From NCBI GenBank assembly GCA_905215965.1, contig CAJMSD010000017.1, positions 1 to 19,346 of the forward strand: a DNA stretch of 19,346 nucleotides. The letters are read 5' to 3'. Shown in pieces: positions 7,298 to 16,435 of this stretch; positions within the stretch are counted from its first letter, which is position 1, and the number at the start of each line of letters is the position of its first letter. Position numbers and translations under genes: made by a program. This stretch comes from an uncultured bacterium (GTDB lineage: Bacteria; Bacillota; Clostridia; Oscillospirales; Ruminococcaceae). Below the pieces are notes generated by a model. That model did not search any database, had not been told where the DNA came from, and worked only from the letters and a program-made list of their open reading frames with translations.

Positions 7298-7309
7298 GGA
7301 GGACATCTT

Positions 7310-10264
7310 ATGAAACCTACACTCGAATGGCTTAAGAATCCCGAAATTTTTGAAGTTAACCGTGAAAAGGCACACTCTGACCATATATACACAACAAAGG
7401 ACGGTAATCTCCGTCAGAGCCTGAACGGCACTTGGAAGTTCGCGTATAACGAACACCCTGATAACAGACCTGCTGATTTCTACAAGGCTGACTTTGATGT
7501 GACAGCTTTTGACGAAATCAAGGTTCCCGGACATATTCAGCTTCAGGGTTATGATAAGCCTCAGTATGTCAATACACAGTACCCTTGGGAGGGACACGAA
7601 CAGCTCGTTCCTCCGCAAATTCCTCAGAAGCGTAACCCTGTGGGAAGCTATGTGAAATTCTTTGATGTTGACAAGGCGCTGCTTGGAAAAGATACATATA
7701 TCAGCTTTCAGGGCGTTGAAACTGCAATATATGTGTGGCTTAATGGTGAGTTTGTAGGTTACTCCGAGGACAGCTTTACTCCCTCCGAATTCAATATTAC
7801 ACCCTATCTGAAAGAAAAGAACAACAAGCTTGCGGTTGAGGTTTACCGTTACAGCACAGCAAGCTGGCTTGAAGACCAGGATTTCTGGAGATTTTCAGGT
7901 ATCTTCCGTGACGTGTATCTTTACGCTGTTCCCGAAATTCATATTCGTAATATGAAGGTTACCGCAGACTATGATTGCGAAAACGGCAACGGTATTCTTA
8001 CAACCGAACTCTATATTATTGGCGAAAAGGACTACTCCGTAAAGCTTACGCTTACCGACAAAAACGGCATCAAGGTTTACGAAAGCGACGCAGCAGATGT
8101 TACAGCATCAATTCCCAATGTTATGCCCTGGAGTGCAGAAGAACCCAATCTTTACACACTTACTGCTGAAATTGCCGCTGACGGTGAGATTGTTGAAACA
8201 GCCGAAACAAAGGTCGGTTTCCGTACTTTTGAACTAAAAAACGGCATTATGTGTCTAAACGGAAAGCGTATTATCTTCAAGGGCATCAACCGTCACGAAT
8301 GGAGCGCAGAAGGCGGAAGAGTTGTTACCGAAGAAGATATGATGTGGGACATCCGTTTTATGAAACGCAATAACATCAACGCTGTCCGCACCTGTCACTA
8401 TCCCAACAACTCCCTCTGGTACAAACTTTGCGACGAGTATGGTATTTACCTTATTGACGAAACAAATCTTGAAAGTCACGGTACTTGGCAGAAGATGGGC
8501 GCTTGTGAGCCGTCAATAAATATCCCCGCCTCTCTTCCCGAATGGAAGGAAGCCTCCCTCGACAGAGCAAGGTCAATGTATGAACGTGATAAGAACCACG
8601 CAAGCGTACTGATATGGAGCTGCGGAAACGAAAGCTACTGCGGTGATGATATTGAGTCAATGGCTGAATACTTCCACGAGGTTGACAGCACAAGACTTGT
8701 TCACTACGAAGGCGTTGTGTGGAACAGAAAATACGACCACATCACCGATATGGAAAGCCGTATGTATGCAAAACCCTGTGAGGTTGAGGAATACCTGAAG
8801 CAGAACACAGGAAAGCCCTACATCAGCTGTGAATATATGCACGCTATGGGCAACTCCCTCGGCGGTATGAAGCTTTACACCGACCTTGAAGATAAATATG
8901 AAGCATATCAGGGCGGCTTTATCTGGGACTACATCGACCAGTCACTTTACAAGGACGGAGTGCTTGTTTACGGAGGCGATTTTGATGACAGAGCAAGCGA
9001 TTACGGCTTCTGCACAAACGGTATTGTTTACGCTGACCGCACATATTCTCCAAAGGTAAGCGAAGCAAAACAGCTTTACTCCAACATCAGAATGAGTCTT
9101 GAGAACGGTGTGCTGACCGTAGAAAACAGAAACCTTTTCACTGATACAAGCGAATATATCTTCAAGGTAACTCTTGAAAAGGAGGGCGACATCCTCAGTG
9201 CAGAGGAGCACCGCCTGAACATCTCCGCAGGTGAAAAAGACAGCGTAAAAATCGGTCTTGAAGTTCCCGAAAACGGCGGCGAATATGTTCTGACAGCCTA
9301 CGCAGTTCTTGCAGAGGACACGATCTGGGCAGAAAAGGGACACGAGATATCCTTTGCACAGCAGATCGTAAAAACTCCCGAGATCACAGCCCCGATGACT
9401 GCTCATAAGGCAGAGATAGTGTACGGCGATTTCTGTATCGGAGTAAACGGCGAGGGCTTCTCGATGCAGTTCGACAAGCGTGAGGGCGGCGTAAGCTCGC
9501 TGGTCTACAACGGAGTTGAGTACATCACAAGAGCGCCTAAGGTAAGCTTTTTCAGAGCGCACACCGATAACGATACAGGCGCGGGCTACCCTTGCGAGAA
9601 TGCACAGTGGCAGATCGCAGGAAAATGTGCAAAGCTTCTCGGTTTTGAAACAAAAGAAAACGCTGACAGCCTTGAAGTAACATTCAAGTTCCTTGCACCC
9701 ACTGTTCCGTCATTTGAATACAAGGTTACATATATCGCATATTTCGACGGCAGACTTGGCGTAAAGGCTGAGTATGACGGAGTAAAGGGACTTTCCGATA
9801 TGCCAGTATTCGCAATGGATTTCAAAATGAAGAAGCAGTATGACAAGTTCACATTCTACGGAATGGGTCCTGATGAAAACTACATCGACAGAAACAACGG
9901 CGCAAGACTTGGTTTATACACATTAACTGCACTGGAAAACTTCACAAAGTATCTTAACCCACAGGAATGCGGCAACAGAACAGGCGTGAGATATGTAAAT
10001 GTATATGAAGAAAACGGAGCAGGTCTTAATTTCACAGCAACAGAAAATCCCTTTGAAATGAGTGTTCTTCCATATAACGCATACGAGCTTGACAACGCTA
10101 TGCACCGTGACGAGCTACCTGACCCAACTTACACTTGGGTACGCATTGCCGCAAAGCAGATGGGCGTTGGCGGCGATGACAGCTGGGGAGCGCCCGTACA
10201 CAAGGAATTCAAGATAAACAGCGAAGAAGCAATGTCTCTTGAATTTATCGTATCTTCACTTTGA
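7310..10264 (+). CDS. lacZ: Beta-galactosidase, glycoside hydrolase family 2
   Basis: This 984-aa intracellular enzyme hydrolyses lactose to glucose and galactose. Its length and domain order match LacZ: an N-terminal jelly roll (about 40-210, with DQDFWRFSGIFRDVYL), an immunoglobulin-like domain, a TIM barrel (about 310-600), a second immunoglobulin-like domain, and the C-terminal beta-sandwich (about 700-984). The barrel holds NRHE (327-330) and TNLESHG. The acid/base Glu441 is in CGNES and the nucleophile Glu508 is in SCEYMHAMGNS. There is no signal peptide. AAGGAGGA precedes the ATG. The gene is intact and lies in the operon between the symporter and galK; the downstream galK start follows after 19 bp. 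Confidence 0.97.
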   Translation: MKPTLEWLKNPEIFEVNREKAHSDHIYTTKDGNLRQSLNGTWKFAYNEHPDNRPADFYKADFDVTAFDEIKVPGHIQLQGYDKPQYVNTQYPWEGHEQLVPPQIPQKRNPVGSYVKFFDVDKALLGKDTYISFQGVETAIYVWLNGEFVGYSEDSFTPSEFNITPYLKEKNNKLAVEVYRYSTASWLEDQDFWRFSGIFRDVYLYAVPEIHIRNMKVTADYDCENGNGILTTELYIIGEKDYSVKLTLTDKNGIKVYESDAADVTASIPNVMPWSAEEPNLYTLTAEIAADGEIVETAETKVGFRTFELKNGIMCLNGKRIIFKGINRHEWSAEGGRVVTEEDMMWDIRFMKRNNINAVRTCHYPNNSLWYKLCDEYGIYLIDETNLESHGTWQKMGACEPSINIPASLPEWKEASLDRARSMYERDKNHASVLIWSCGNESYCGDDIESMAEYFHEVDSTRLVHYEGVVWNRKYDHITDMESRMYAKPCEVEEYLKQNTGKPYISCEYMHAMGNSLGGMKLYTDLEDKYEAYQGGFIWDYIDQSLYKDGVLVYGGDFDDRASDYGFCTNGIVYADRTYSPKVSEAKQLYSNIRMSLENGVLTVENRNLFTDTSEYIFKVTLEKEGDILSAEEHRLNISAGEKDSVKIGLEVPENGGEYVLTAYAVLAEDTIWAEKGHEISFAQQIVKTPEITAPMTAHKAEIVYGDFCIGVNGEGFSMQFDKREGGVSSLVYNGVEYITRAPKVSFFRAHTDNDTGAGYPCENAQWQIAGKCAKLLGFETKENADSLEVTFKFLAPTVPSFEYKVTYIAYFDGRLGVKAEYDGVKGLSDMPVFAMDFKMKKQYDKFTFYGMGPDENYIDRNNGARLGLYTLTALENFTKYLNPQECGNRTGVRYVNVYEENGAGLNFTATENPFEMSVLPYNAYELDNAMHRDELPDPTYTWVRIAAKQMGVGGDDSWGAPVHKEFKINSEEAMSLEFIVSSL

Positions 10265-10283
10265 TATCATAGGAGATGATTTT

Positions 10284-11576
10284 ATGAATATTACCGATAC
10301 TTTACAGAGTATTGAAAACAATGAATTTACAAAAGTCTTTTCAGAGCTTTATGGTACAGACGATGACACTATGACATATCAGAAACAGCGCTATCTTGAC
10401 GCAGTAAGCAGCTTTGCAAAGCTTTATCCCAACAGAAAGGATATCCGTATCTTCTCCGCATCCGGCAGAACTGAAATCGGAGGCAACCACACCGACCACC
10501 AGCACGGCTGCGTGCTGGCGGCGGCTGTAAATCTTGATGCTATCGGCGTTGTAGCCTTTCACAATGACGGAGTTATCCGCATTAAATCCGAGGGATATAA
10601 TCCTTTTACTGTAAATCTGAGCGATATTTCCGTTCAATCGGGTAATACAGGTACAGGCACAGCCGCAATCGTAAGCGGTATAGCGACAAGATTTATGGAT
10701 ATGGGTGTTAAAATCGGCGGTTTTGATTTATATTGCACCTCTGACGTAATCTGCGGAAGCGGAATTTCTTCATCAGCCGCTTTTGAAACTCTGATTGGTA
10801 CAATAATAGATACCTATTATAACGATAATAAGGCAGGAGCAGTTGAAATTGCAAAAATCGGACAGTTTGCCGAAAATGTTTATTTCGGCAAGAACAGCGG
10901 TCTTATGGACCAGATGGTTTCTTCTGTGGGAGGCTTGGTGTTCATCGACTTTTCAGATACGGAGCAGCCAAAGGTTGAAAGCTTCAGCTGTGATTTTGAG
11001 GAATACGGCTACTGCCTGTGCATTACCGATACAAAGAGCAGTCACGCTGACCTTACTGATGATTATACCGCAATCAGAAATGAGATGGAGAATATTGCAA
11101 AGCATTTCGGCAAGACCCATCTGAGATTTGTGAATGAGCTTTTATTTTACAATGAAATTCCGAAGCTCCGTGAAACCTGTTCTGATAGAGCAATAATCCG
11201 AGCAACGCATTTCTTTGAGGAAAACAATCGTGCAAAATTTGAAGCTTCTGCTTTGAAAGATGGAAACTTTGAATACTTCCTTGAGCTTGTAAGGCAGTCG
11301 GGACGTTCTTCAGAAGCGTATCTTCAGAATCATTATTCCTGCTCCGACCCTGAAAATCAGGCAATAACCCTTGCTGTTATGCTCAGCAGAAGATTTCTTG
11401 GCAATAGCGGAGCAGTAAGAGTACACGGCGGCGGTTTTGCAGGAACAATTCAGGCATTCGTTCCCGTTGGTCTTGTTGATGACTATATCAATGAAATGAA
11501 CAGGATTTTCGGAGAAAAATCTTGTACAAAAATGAAAATCCGTCCCGTAGGCGGTGTAGAGATTACTAAGGAGTGA
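10284..11576 (+). CDS. galK: Galactokinase (clostridial type)
   Basis: This 430-aa GHMP-family kinase phosphorylates galactose at C1 with ATP, the first step of the Leloir pathway here. The substrate signature is GRTEIGGNHTDHQHG (from Gly61), a variant of the usual GRVNLIGEHTDY form. The ATP-binding motif is GSGISSSAAFE, and the third GHMP motif near the C-terminus is VHGGGFAGTIQAF. The ATG at 10284 is chosen because AGGAGATG precedes it; the open frame extends upstream to 10239 but overlaps the end of lacZ without a ribosome site. The operon position between lacZ and galE supports galactose as the substrate. Confidence 0.92.
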   Translation: MNITDTLQSIENNEFTKVFSELYGTDDDTMTYQKQRYLDAVSSFAKLYPNRKDIRIFSASGRTEIGGNHTDHQHGCVLAAAVNLDAIGVVAFHNDGVIRIKSEGYNPFTVNLSDISVQSGNTGTGTAAIVSGIATRFMDMGVKIGGFDLYCTSDVICGSGISSSAAFETLIGTIIDTYYNDNKAGAVEIAKIGQFAENVYFGKNSGLMDQMVSSVGGLVFIDFSDTEQPKVESFSCDFEEYGYCLCITDTKSSHADLTDDYTAIRNEMENIAKHFGKTHLRFVNELLFYNEIPKLRETCSDRAIIRATHFFEENNRAKFEASALKDGNFEYFLELVRQSGRSSEAYLQNHYSCSDPENQAITLAVMLSRRFLGNSGAVRVHGGGFAGTIQAFVPVGLVDDYINEMNRIFGEKSCTKMKIRPVGGVEITKE

Positions 11577-11580
11577 TTTT

Positions 11581-12573
11581 ATGGCTATTCTGGTACTTGG
11601 CGGAGCAGGCTATATCGGCTCACATACCGCACTTGAACTTGTAAAAGCAGGAAACGAAGTTGTTATAGCAGATAATCTTGTTACTGGATATCGTAAGGCG
11701 ATTCCCGAAGGGGCAAAATTCTATGAAGGCGACCTCCGTGATTTTGACTTCCTCAACAAGCTTTTTCAGCAGGAGAAAATCGACGCTGTAATTCACTTTG
11801 CGGCTTACTCCCTCGTTGGCGAGAGCGTTACAAATCCGCTGAAATATTACGACAACAATCTTTATGGCACGAAAGTGCTTCTCGAAGCAATGGTGAAGAA
11901 CAATGTGGGCAAAATCGTGTTCTCATCAACAGCCGCTACATACGGCGAGCCTGAGAATATTCCTATCCTCGAAAGTGACAGAACTTGTCCAACAAACCCA
12001 TACGGAGAAACAAAGCTTGCTATGGAGAAAATGTTCAAGTGGATAGCCGAAGCTCACGGTCTGAGATACGTTTCTCTCCGTTACTTCAACGCTTGCGGTG
12101 CTGATGAAAGCGGCACAATCGGCGAGGCACACAACCCTGAAAGTCATCTTATTCCGCTTATTCTGCAAGTGCCCAATGGCAAGCGTGAAACAATCTCCAT
12201 TTACGGCACTGATTACGACACTCCAGACGGAACTTGTATCCGTGACTATATCCACGTTACCGACCTTGCACAGGCTCATATTCTTGCTGTACAGTACCTC
12301 AACAATGGCGGCGAGAGCGACATTTTCAACCTCGGCAACGGCGTAGGCTACTCCGTTCGTGAGGTAATCGAAACTGCGAGAAAGGTTACGGGACACCCGA
12401 TTCCTGCAACTGAAACTTCAAGGCGTGCAGGCGACCCTGCAAGACTTGTCGCATCCAGCGAAAAAGCAAAATCCGTTCTCGGCTGGAAGCCTGTTCACGA
12501 CAGCCTTGAAGAAATCATTGCAAGTGCTTGGAACTGGCACAAGAATCATCCGAATGGTTATGACGAAAAATAG
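11581..12573 (+). CDS. galE: UDP-glucose 4-epimerase
   Basis: This 330-aa extended short-chain dehydrogenase interconverts UDP-galactose and UDP-glucose and regenerates the uridyl donor for GalT. The NAD-binding motif GGAGYIGSH stands at the N-terminus. The catalytic triad appears as Thr117 in SSTAATYG with Tyr141 and Lys145 in NPYGETK. The C-terminal half carries the sugar-binding segment and RRAGDPARLVA. The ATG follows the galK stop by four bases, and its ribosome site AAGGAGTG lies inside the end of galK, so translation is probably coupled. It is intact and of normal length. Confidence 0.97.
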   Translation: MAILVLGGAGYIGSHTALELVKAGNEVVIADNLVTGYRKAIPEGAKFYEGDLRDFDFLNKLFQQEKIDAVIHFAAYSLVGESVTNPLKYYDNNLYGTKVLLEAMVKNNVGKIVFSSTAATYGEPENIPILESDRTCPTNPYGETKLAMEKMFKWIAEAHGLRYVSLRYFNACGADESGTIGEAHNPESHLIPLILQVPNGKRETISIYGTDYDTPDGTCIRDYIHVTDLAQAHILAVQYLNNGGESDIFNLGNGVGYSVREVIETARKVTGHPIPATETSRRAGDPARLVASSEKAKSVLGWKPVHDSLEEIIASAWNWHKNHPNGYDEK

Positions 12574-12584
12574 GGGGCGAAAGT

Positions 12585-14081
12585 ATGATTTGCAATGATG
12601 TACAAAAGCTTATTGACTATGCAATAAAAAAGGAGCTTATAACAAACGACGATATCTATGTTGTCCGTAATCAGCTTATGGAAGCTTTGAAGCTTACCGA
12701 TTGGGAAAGTAATAATACAGAATACCGCAATGAAACTATTGATGAAATTCTCGCTCCGATGATTGACTATGCTTGTGAGAATAATATTATCAACGACACA
12801 TCGAATTCACGTGATTTGTTTGATACAAAGCTTATGGGTATTCTGACTCCTATGCCAAGAGAAGTTGTTGCTGAGTTCAATAAGCGTTATGCAGTAAATC
12901 CAAAGGAAGCTACCGATTGGTATTTTGACTTCAGCAAAAATCTGAATTATGTCCGTGCAGGACGAATTGAGAAAGACCTGAAATGGACTTATGACTGCGA
13001 GTACGGCAGGCTTGACATTACAATAAATTGCTCCAAGCCCGAAAAAGACCCCCGTGACATTGCTGCGGCAAAAACACAGAAAGTGTCAGCTTATCCTGAA
13101 TGTCAGCTCTGTCCCGAAAATGCAGGCTTCGCTGGTCACGCAACACACCCTGCAAGACAAAATCTTCGTCCCGTTCCTTTAACCGTGAACAATGAAAAAT
13201 GGCAGTTGCAGTATTCGCCTTACGGTTATTACAACGAACATTGTATTGTGTTTAACGAAAAACATATCCCGATGAAAATTGATGATGAGGTGTTTGAAAA
13301 GCTGTTTGATATTGTGGATTATCTTCCGCATTATTTTGTAGGGTCAAATGCGGATTTGCCAATTGTCGGAGGCTCAATTTTAAGCCACGAGCATTTTCAG
13401 GGCGGTAACTACACCTTTGCAATGGCGAAGGCTCCAATTGAAACCGAGTTTGAAATAAAGGCTTATCCGAAAGTAAAAGCAGGTATTGTGAAATGGCCAA
13501 TGTCGGTTATCCGTGCTGCGTCCGAGGACAGAAAACAGCTGTCGGAATGCTGTGCTGATATTCTTGCCAAATGGAGAGGGTACTCCGATGAAGGCGTGTT
13601 CATCTTTTCTGAAACAGATGGAGAACCGCACAACACAATTACTCCTATTGCAAGAAAAAACGGTAATGTTTACGAGTGCGATCTCGTACTCAGAAACAAT
13701 ATCACGACAGAGGAACGTCCTCTTGGCGTATATCATCCAAATCCGTCGCTTCATCATATCAAGAAAGAAAACATCGGTCTGATTGAGGTTATGGGACTTG
13801 CTGTGCTTCCTGCAAGACTTGCAAAGGAAATAAATATGCTTGAAACAGCAATGCTAAACGGAGAAAATCTTAATGCATATCCTGAACTTACACAGCATGC
13901 GCAGTGGGCAGAAGATATTTTGAAACGTCATCCTGATTTTAATAAAGACAATGCAAAATCGATTATCGAAGATGAAATCGGAAAGGCATTTCTTGAAGTG
14001 CTTGAAGATGCAGGTGTGTTCAAAAGGAATGAGAACGGACAAAAAGCATTTAAGGAATTTATTACAAGCATCAATGAATAA
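12585..14081 (+). CDS. galT: UTP/UDP-glucose-hexose-1-phosphate uridylyltransferase, class II
   Basis: This 498-aa enzyme transfers UMP from UDP-glucose to galactose-1-phosphate. Its length and sequence fit the Firmicutes class II family, not the ~350-aa E. coli form. The active-site segment is SHEHFQGGNY (His268 to Gln272), and a CQLCPENAGF segment lies near residue 175. The gene is 11 bp downstream of galE, with GGGGGCGAAAG before the ATG. It is the last gene of the operon and is followed at once by a hairpin terminator. No galactose mutarotase or phosphoglucomutase is in the cluster; those steps would be chromosomal. Confidence 0.95.
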   Translation: MICNDVQKLIDYAIKKELITNDDIYVVRNQLMEALKLTDWESNNTEYRNETIDEILAPMIDYACENNIINDTSNSRDLFDTKLMGILTPMPREVVAEFNKRYAVNPKEATDWYFDFSKNLNYVRAGRIEKDLKWTYDCEYGRLDITINCSKPEKDPRDIAAAKTQKVSAYPECQLCPENAGFAGHATHPARQNLRPVPLTVNNEKWQLQYSPYGYYNEHCIVFNEKHIPMKIDDEVFEKLFDIVDYLPHYFVGSNADLPIVGGSILSHEHFQGGNYTFAMAKAPIETEFEIKAYPKVKAGIVKWPMSVIRAASEDRKQLSECCADILAKWRGYSDEGVFIFSETDGEPHNTITPIARKNGNVYECDLVLRNNITTEERPLGVYHPNPSLHHIKKENIGLIEVMGLAVLPARLAKEINMLETAMLNGENLNAYPELTQHAQWAEDILKRHPDFNKDNAKSIIEDEIGKAFLEVLEDAGVFKRNENGQKAFKEFITSINE

Positions 14082-14085
14082 AACA

Positions 14086-14117
14086 AGAGCAGTACCGCAA
14101 TTAAGCGATACTGCTCT
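14086..14117 (+). terminator. Terminator of the lac/gal operon
   Basis: AGAGCAGTA (14086-14094) pairs perfectly with TACTGCTCT (14109-14117). An inner CGC/GCG pair extends the stem beyond one mismatch. It begins five bases after the galT stop. The 3' flank GTCTGTT is only moderately T-rich. Confidence 0.75.
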
Positions 14118-14141
14118 GTCTGTTCATACATTAGCCACCGT

Positions 14142-14339
14142 TTAGTCAATAACCATTAGTATTTTGGAATACTTCTGTATGGTCATCGCCATAAATGTAG
14201 AGTCTTTTGTTATGTCCTCAGACGAACGGAAATGCCCCTCAGCACCTTCCAAGCCTGCGGAGCGGAAAACTATAACCACCTGAAAAGAAAAGACCTGAGA
14301 AATGCTTGTATGAGCAAATCTCAGGTCTTTGTCTGCTAT
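14142..14339 (-). pseudogene. Unrecognised gene remnant, C-terminal part
   Basis: A minus-strand frame of 65 codons is open from a TGA to the TAA at 14142-14144 and has no start codon. The last 38 codons look like real protein: GLEGAEGHFRSSEDITK, then FMAMTIQKYSKILM. I do not recognise the family. The upstream part overlaps a perfect hairpin, so the true remnant probably starts near 14260. It may be left over from the neighbourhood the operon was taken from. Confidence 0.35.
14289..14330 (-). terminator. Strong hairpin, terminator-like on the minus strand
   Basis: AAAGACCTGAGA (14289-14300) pairs perfectly over 12 bp with TCTCAGGTCTTT (14319-14330). The inner bases TGCT and AGCA can pair too. 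On the minus strand it is followed by TCTTTTC, which suits termination in that direction. Confidence 0.6.
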
Positions 14340-14369
14340 TCAGGCAGTTATTTCGTTGCACGCCATAAT

Positions 14370-14526
14370 GCCGATCTGAACCTCAGCGTAACGGAAAGCG
14401 AGTGTGTCATTAGACTTGCGGCATTTATGCGCAATACTGGCATTCCCTGGGCTTTCACCTACGGCAACCACGATACCGAGTCGCTTGCATCTGCAAACAA
14501 GCAGGAGCTGAATGAGGTCTACAAAT
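14370..14526 (+). pseudogene. Metallophosphoesterase pseudogene, left part
   Basis: The frame contains LSVTESECVIRLAAFM and GIPWAFTYGNHDTES, the GNHD metal-binding motif of calcineurin-like phosphoesterases. The N-terminal part of the family, with the DxH and GDxxD metal ligands, is missing, so the gene was already truncated at its 5' end. The frame stops at the insertion sequence (left AAT copy at 14524-14526). Joining 14526 to 15751 restores EVYKSLPFKTSG in frame. The upstream limit of the remnant is approximate. Confidence 0.8.
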
Positions 14527-14555
14527 TGGATTGTCAACCCAAATTTAGACAGAAA

Positions 14556-15344
14556 TTATTTAGCCGAGAAGGAAGCTTTAAATTGAACTGGAGAAAGATA
14601 GCCGAGAGAAGCATGAATGCGAAAATTGTTGAACCAATGAACGTAATCAGCGAGCTCTGACTTCAGCTGAACAAGAGAATCGAAAGTTTTGTTCATAACA
14701 AATTCTGTTTTAAAGATTTTGTAAGTTGCCTCGGCAACAGCGTTATCATACGGGCAGCCTTTATGACTCAACGAGCGGTCAATTTCAAATGCATCAAGAA
14801 CGTCATTAATAATTTTATTCTTAAATTCATTTCCTCTGTCGGTATGAAAAATTTTCACTTTGGAAAGATTCACACTGCTGCTCAGAAAAGCCTCATAAAC
14901 AAGCTGCGCATCCTTATGAGCTCCTGCTGAATATCCAATGATTTCACGATTGAATAGGTCGATCAGAATGCATATATAACACCATTTATCACGGACTTTT
15001 ACATATGTAAGATCGCTTATTACAACTTCCAATTGCTCTCGCTCATTGAATTTTCTGTCAACTTTATTTTCAATTTTTTCTTCATTGCATGTCGTTTTAT
15101 GAACCTTAAACTGCTTGACTGTATAGTTTGATACCAGCCCGTATTTTTCCATAATACGTCGTATTCGACCTTTAGAAGCAATGATATTTCTCTTTGTGAG
15201 TTCAACTTTTATCTTCCTTGAACCATAATTATTCCGGCTTTTTTTGAAAATTTCAATCACAGCGTTTTCAAGTTCGCTGTCTATTTTTCTTGTCTTTTTC
15301 TTGTAATAAACGAGACTTCTCGGAACTCCCAGTTTTCTGCACAT
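14556..15344 (-). CDS. IS3-family transposase OrfB (DDE integrase domain)
   Basis: This 262-aa protein has an N-terminal HTH_21-type part (NYGSRKIKVELTKR), then an rve integrase core. The DDE residues appear in VISDLTYV, HTDRGNEF and AVAEATYKIFKTE. The typical C-terminal HWFNNFRIHASLGYLSP follows. Its frame extends upstream of the ATG through IILANRHKYSISAMCRK and overlaps the end of orfA. The active product is therefore probably an OrfAB fusion made by -1 frameshifting, as in other IS3 members. The stop codon lies in the left terminal repeat. Confidence 0.95.
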   Translation of the reverse strand: MCRKLGVPRSLVYYKKKTRKIDSELENAVIEIFKKSRNNYGSRKIKVELTKRNIIASKGRIRRIMEKYGLVSNYTVKQFKVHKTTCNEEKIENKVDRKFNEREQLEVVISDLTYVKVRDKWCYICILIDLFNREIIGYSAGAHKDAQLVYEAFLSSSVNLSKVKIFHTDRGNEFKNKIINDVLDAFEIDRSLSHKGCPYDNAVAEATYKIFKTEFVMNKTFDSLVQLKSELADYVHWFNNFRIHASLGYLSPVQFKASFSAK

Positions 15345-15379
15345 TGCGCTGATACTGTACTTATGTCGATTCGCAAGAA

Positions 15380-15667
15380 TTATTTCGACTTTCGTGCCAT
15401 TATCAGCGCTGCCTGTTTTAAAATATCAGCCTCCATTTCAAGTTCCTTAACTCGCTTTCTGAGTTCTATCAACTCATTTTCCTCCGGCGTTCTGTTATCT
15501 TTTGCTTTAAATGAACCCGAATTATTGAAATCTCTCACCCATTTCATCACGCTGGATTTTGATATCCCATATTCCTTTGCCACTGAACTTGACGACCTTC
15601 CGCTCTTTACAAGCGTTACTATCTGTTTCTTGAATTCTTCTGTGTAATTCCTTACCTTTCCTGACAT
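15380..15667 (-). CDS. IS3-family transposase OrfA (helix-turn-helix)
   Basis: This 95-aa DNA-binding subunit begins MSGKVRNYTEEFKKQIV. It has the helix-turn-helix segment SVAKEYGISKSSVMKWV and a leucine-zipper-like end (ENELIELRKRVKELEMEADI). The ATG at 15665-15667 is chosen because AAGGTGG lies eight bases upstream; a GTG at 15679 is also possible. It ends ALIMARKSK, overlapping the orfB frame, where a -1 frameshift is expected. The slippery site is not certain; the region reads GCACGAAAGTCGAAA. Confidence 0.92.
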   Translation of the reverse strand: MSGKVRNYTEEFKKQIVTLVKSGRSSSSVAKEYGISKSSVMKWVRDFNNSGSFKAKDNRTPEENELIELRKRVKELEMEADILKQAALIMARKSK

Positions 15668-15750
15668 TCCTTTTACCACCTTTTTCCTTTTTTATTTTAT
15701 TATACCATGGCTTAATATTTTCTGTCTAATTTATTATAGACGATCCAAAT

Positions 15751-16393
15751 CGCTTCCCTTCAAGACCTCGGGCAATCTGATTTACCCCTACACCCAGCCC
15801 GATGTTATGGGCAGGAACAATCAGCTTATCGAGATACGAAACTCCGACGGCACGCTGAACACGTGGCTTTTCATGATTGACTCAAACGCCTACACGGGCG
15901 AGGGCATCAACGTTTATGATTATATCCACGACGATCAGGTGGACTGGTATGCCGATGAGGTCAGTAGAATGAATGCCGAGGCAGGTCACACGGTAAATTC
16001 AATGGTGTTCTTCCATATCCCATTGCAGGAGTACGGACCGCAACAGAGCTATATCTGGACGGCAGCGACGAGGTTACATACTTCTACGGTGAGAATCCCG
16101 GTGACCACGGCGGTATCACCAACGATCTTGTGTGCTGTTCGGACTATCCCAGCAAAATGTTCGATACCGCACTTGAGCTTGGCAGCACATCGGGATTCTT
16201 CTGCGGCCACGACCACTACAACAATGCGTCAATCGAATACAAGGGTATTCGCCTGACCTACGGCATGAGCATTGATTATCTTGCAATGCCGGGCATTGAA
16301 AAGGAAACAAAACAGCGTGGTGCGGAGCTGATAACCATACACGCTGACAGTTCGTGGGAGTCTGAGCAGATACCGCTGGAGTCCATAACATGA
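15751..16393 (+). pseudogene. Metallophosphoesterase pseudogene, right part with frameshift
   Basis: This is the continuation of the phosphoesterase after the IS. It reads SLPFKTSGNLIYPYTQPDVM, then WLFMIDSNAY, DDQVDWYADEV and MVFFHIPLQEY. Near 16040-16046 the frame shifts, most simply by loss of one base. The family sequence goes on in another frame as ELYLDGSDEVTYFYGENPGD, then GFFCGHDHYNN, the GHxH metal motif, to the TGA at 16391-16393. With the missing N-terminus, the IS and the frameshift, the gene is dead. The intact ancestor was probably a cytoplasmic phosphohydrolase of unknown substrate. Confidence 0.82.
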
Positions 16394-16394
16394 C

Positions 16395-16435
16395 AAAAAG
16401 CAGATGCTTTCTACTGTGAAAGCACCTGCTTTTTT
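16395..16435 (+). terminator. Rho-independent terminator after the phosphoesterase pseudogene
   Basis: AAAAAGCAGATGCTTT (16395-16410) pairs with AAAGCACCTGCTTTTTT (16419-16435), with one mismatch, around an 8-base loop. The T-run is part of the stem end. It follows the stop codon at once. Confidence 0.88.

Larger units (their letters stand above)
14527..15747 (-). mobile_element. IS3-family insertion sequence, 1,221 bp
   Basis: The element begins TGGATTGTC and ends GACGATCCA. The outer 34 bases of the two ends match as inverted repeats at about 26 positions, including the shared block TTAGACAGAAA. A 3-bp target duplication, AAT, flanks it (14524-14526 and 15748-15750), and removing one copy with the IS repairs the interrupted phosphoesterase frame. 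It encodes OrfA and OrfB on the minus strand, both apparently intact, and may be active. Its promoter appears to use the right end: TAGACA, 18 bp, then TATAAT (15699-15704). Confidence 0.92.

Noticed and set aside
8942..9562. Minus-strand 206-aa open frame inside lacZ
   Set aside because: It is a shadow of lacZ, is cysteine-rich in an unstructured way and has no ribosome site.
14232..14660. A 142-aa open frame across the phosphoesterase and the IS
   Set aside because: It runs from non-coding DNA through the pseudogene into the IS left end, so it is a chance fusion.
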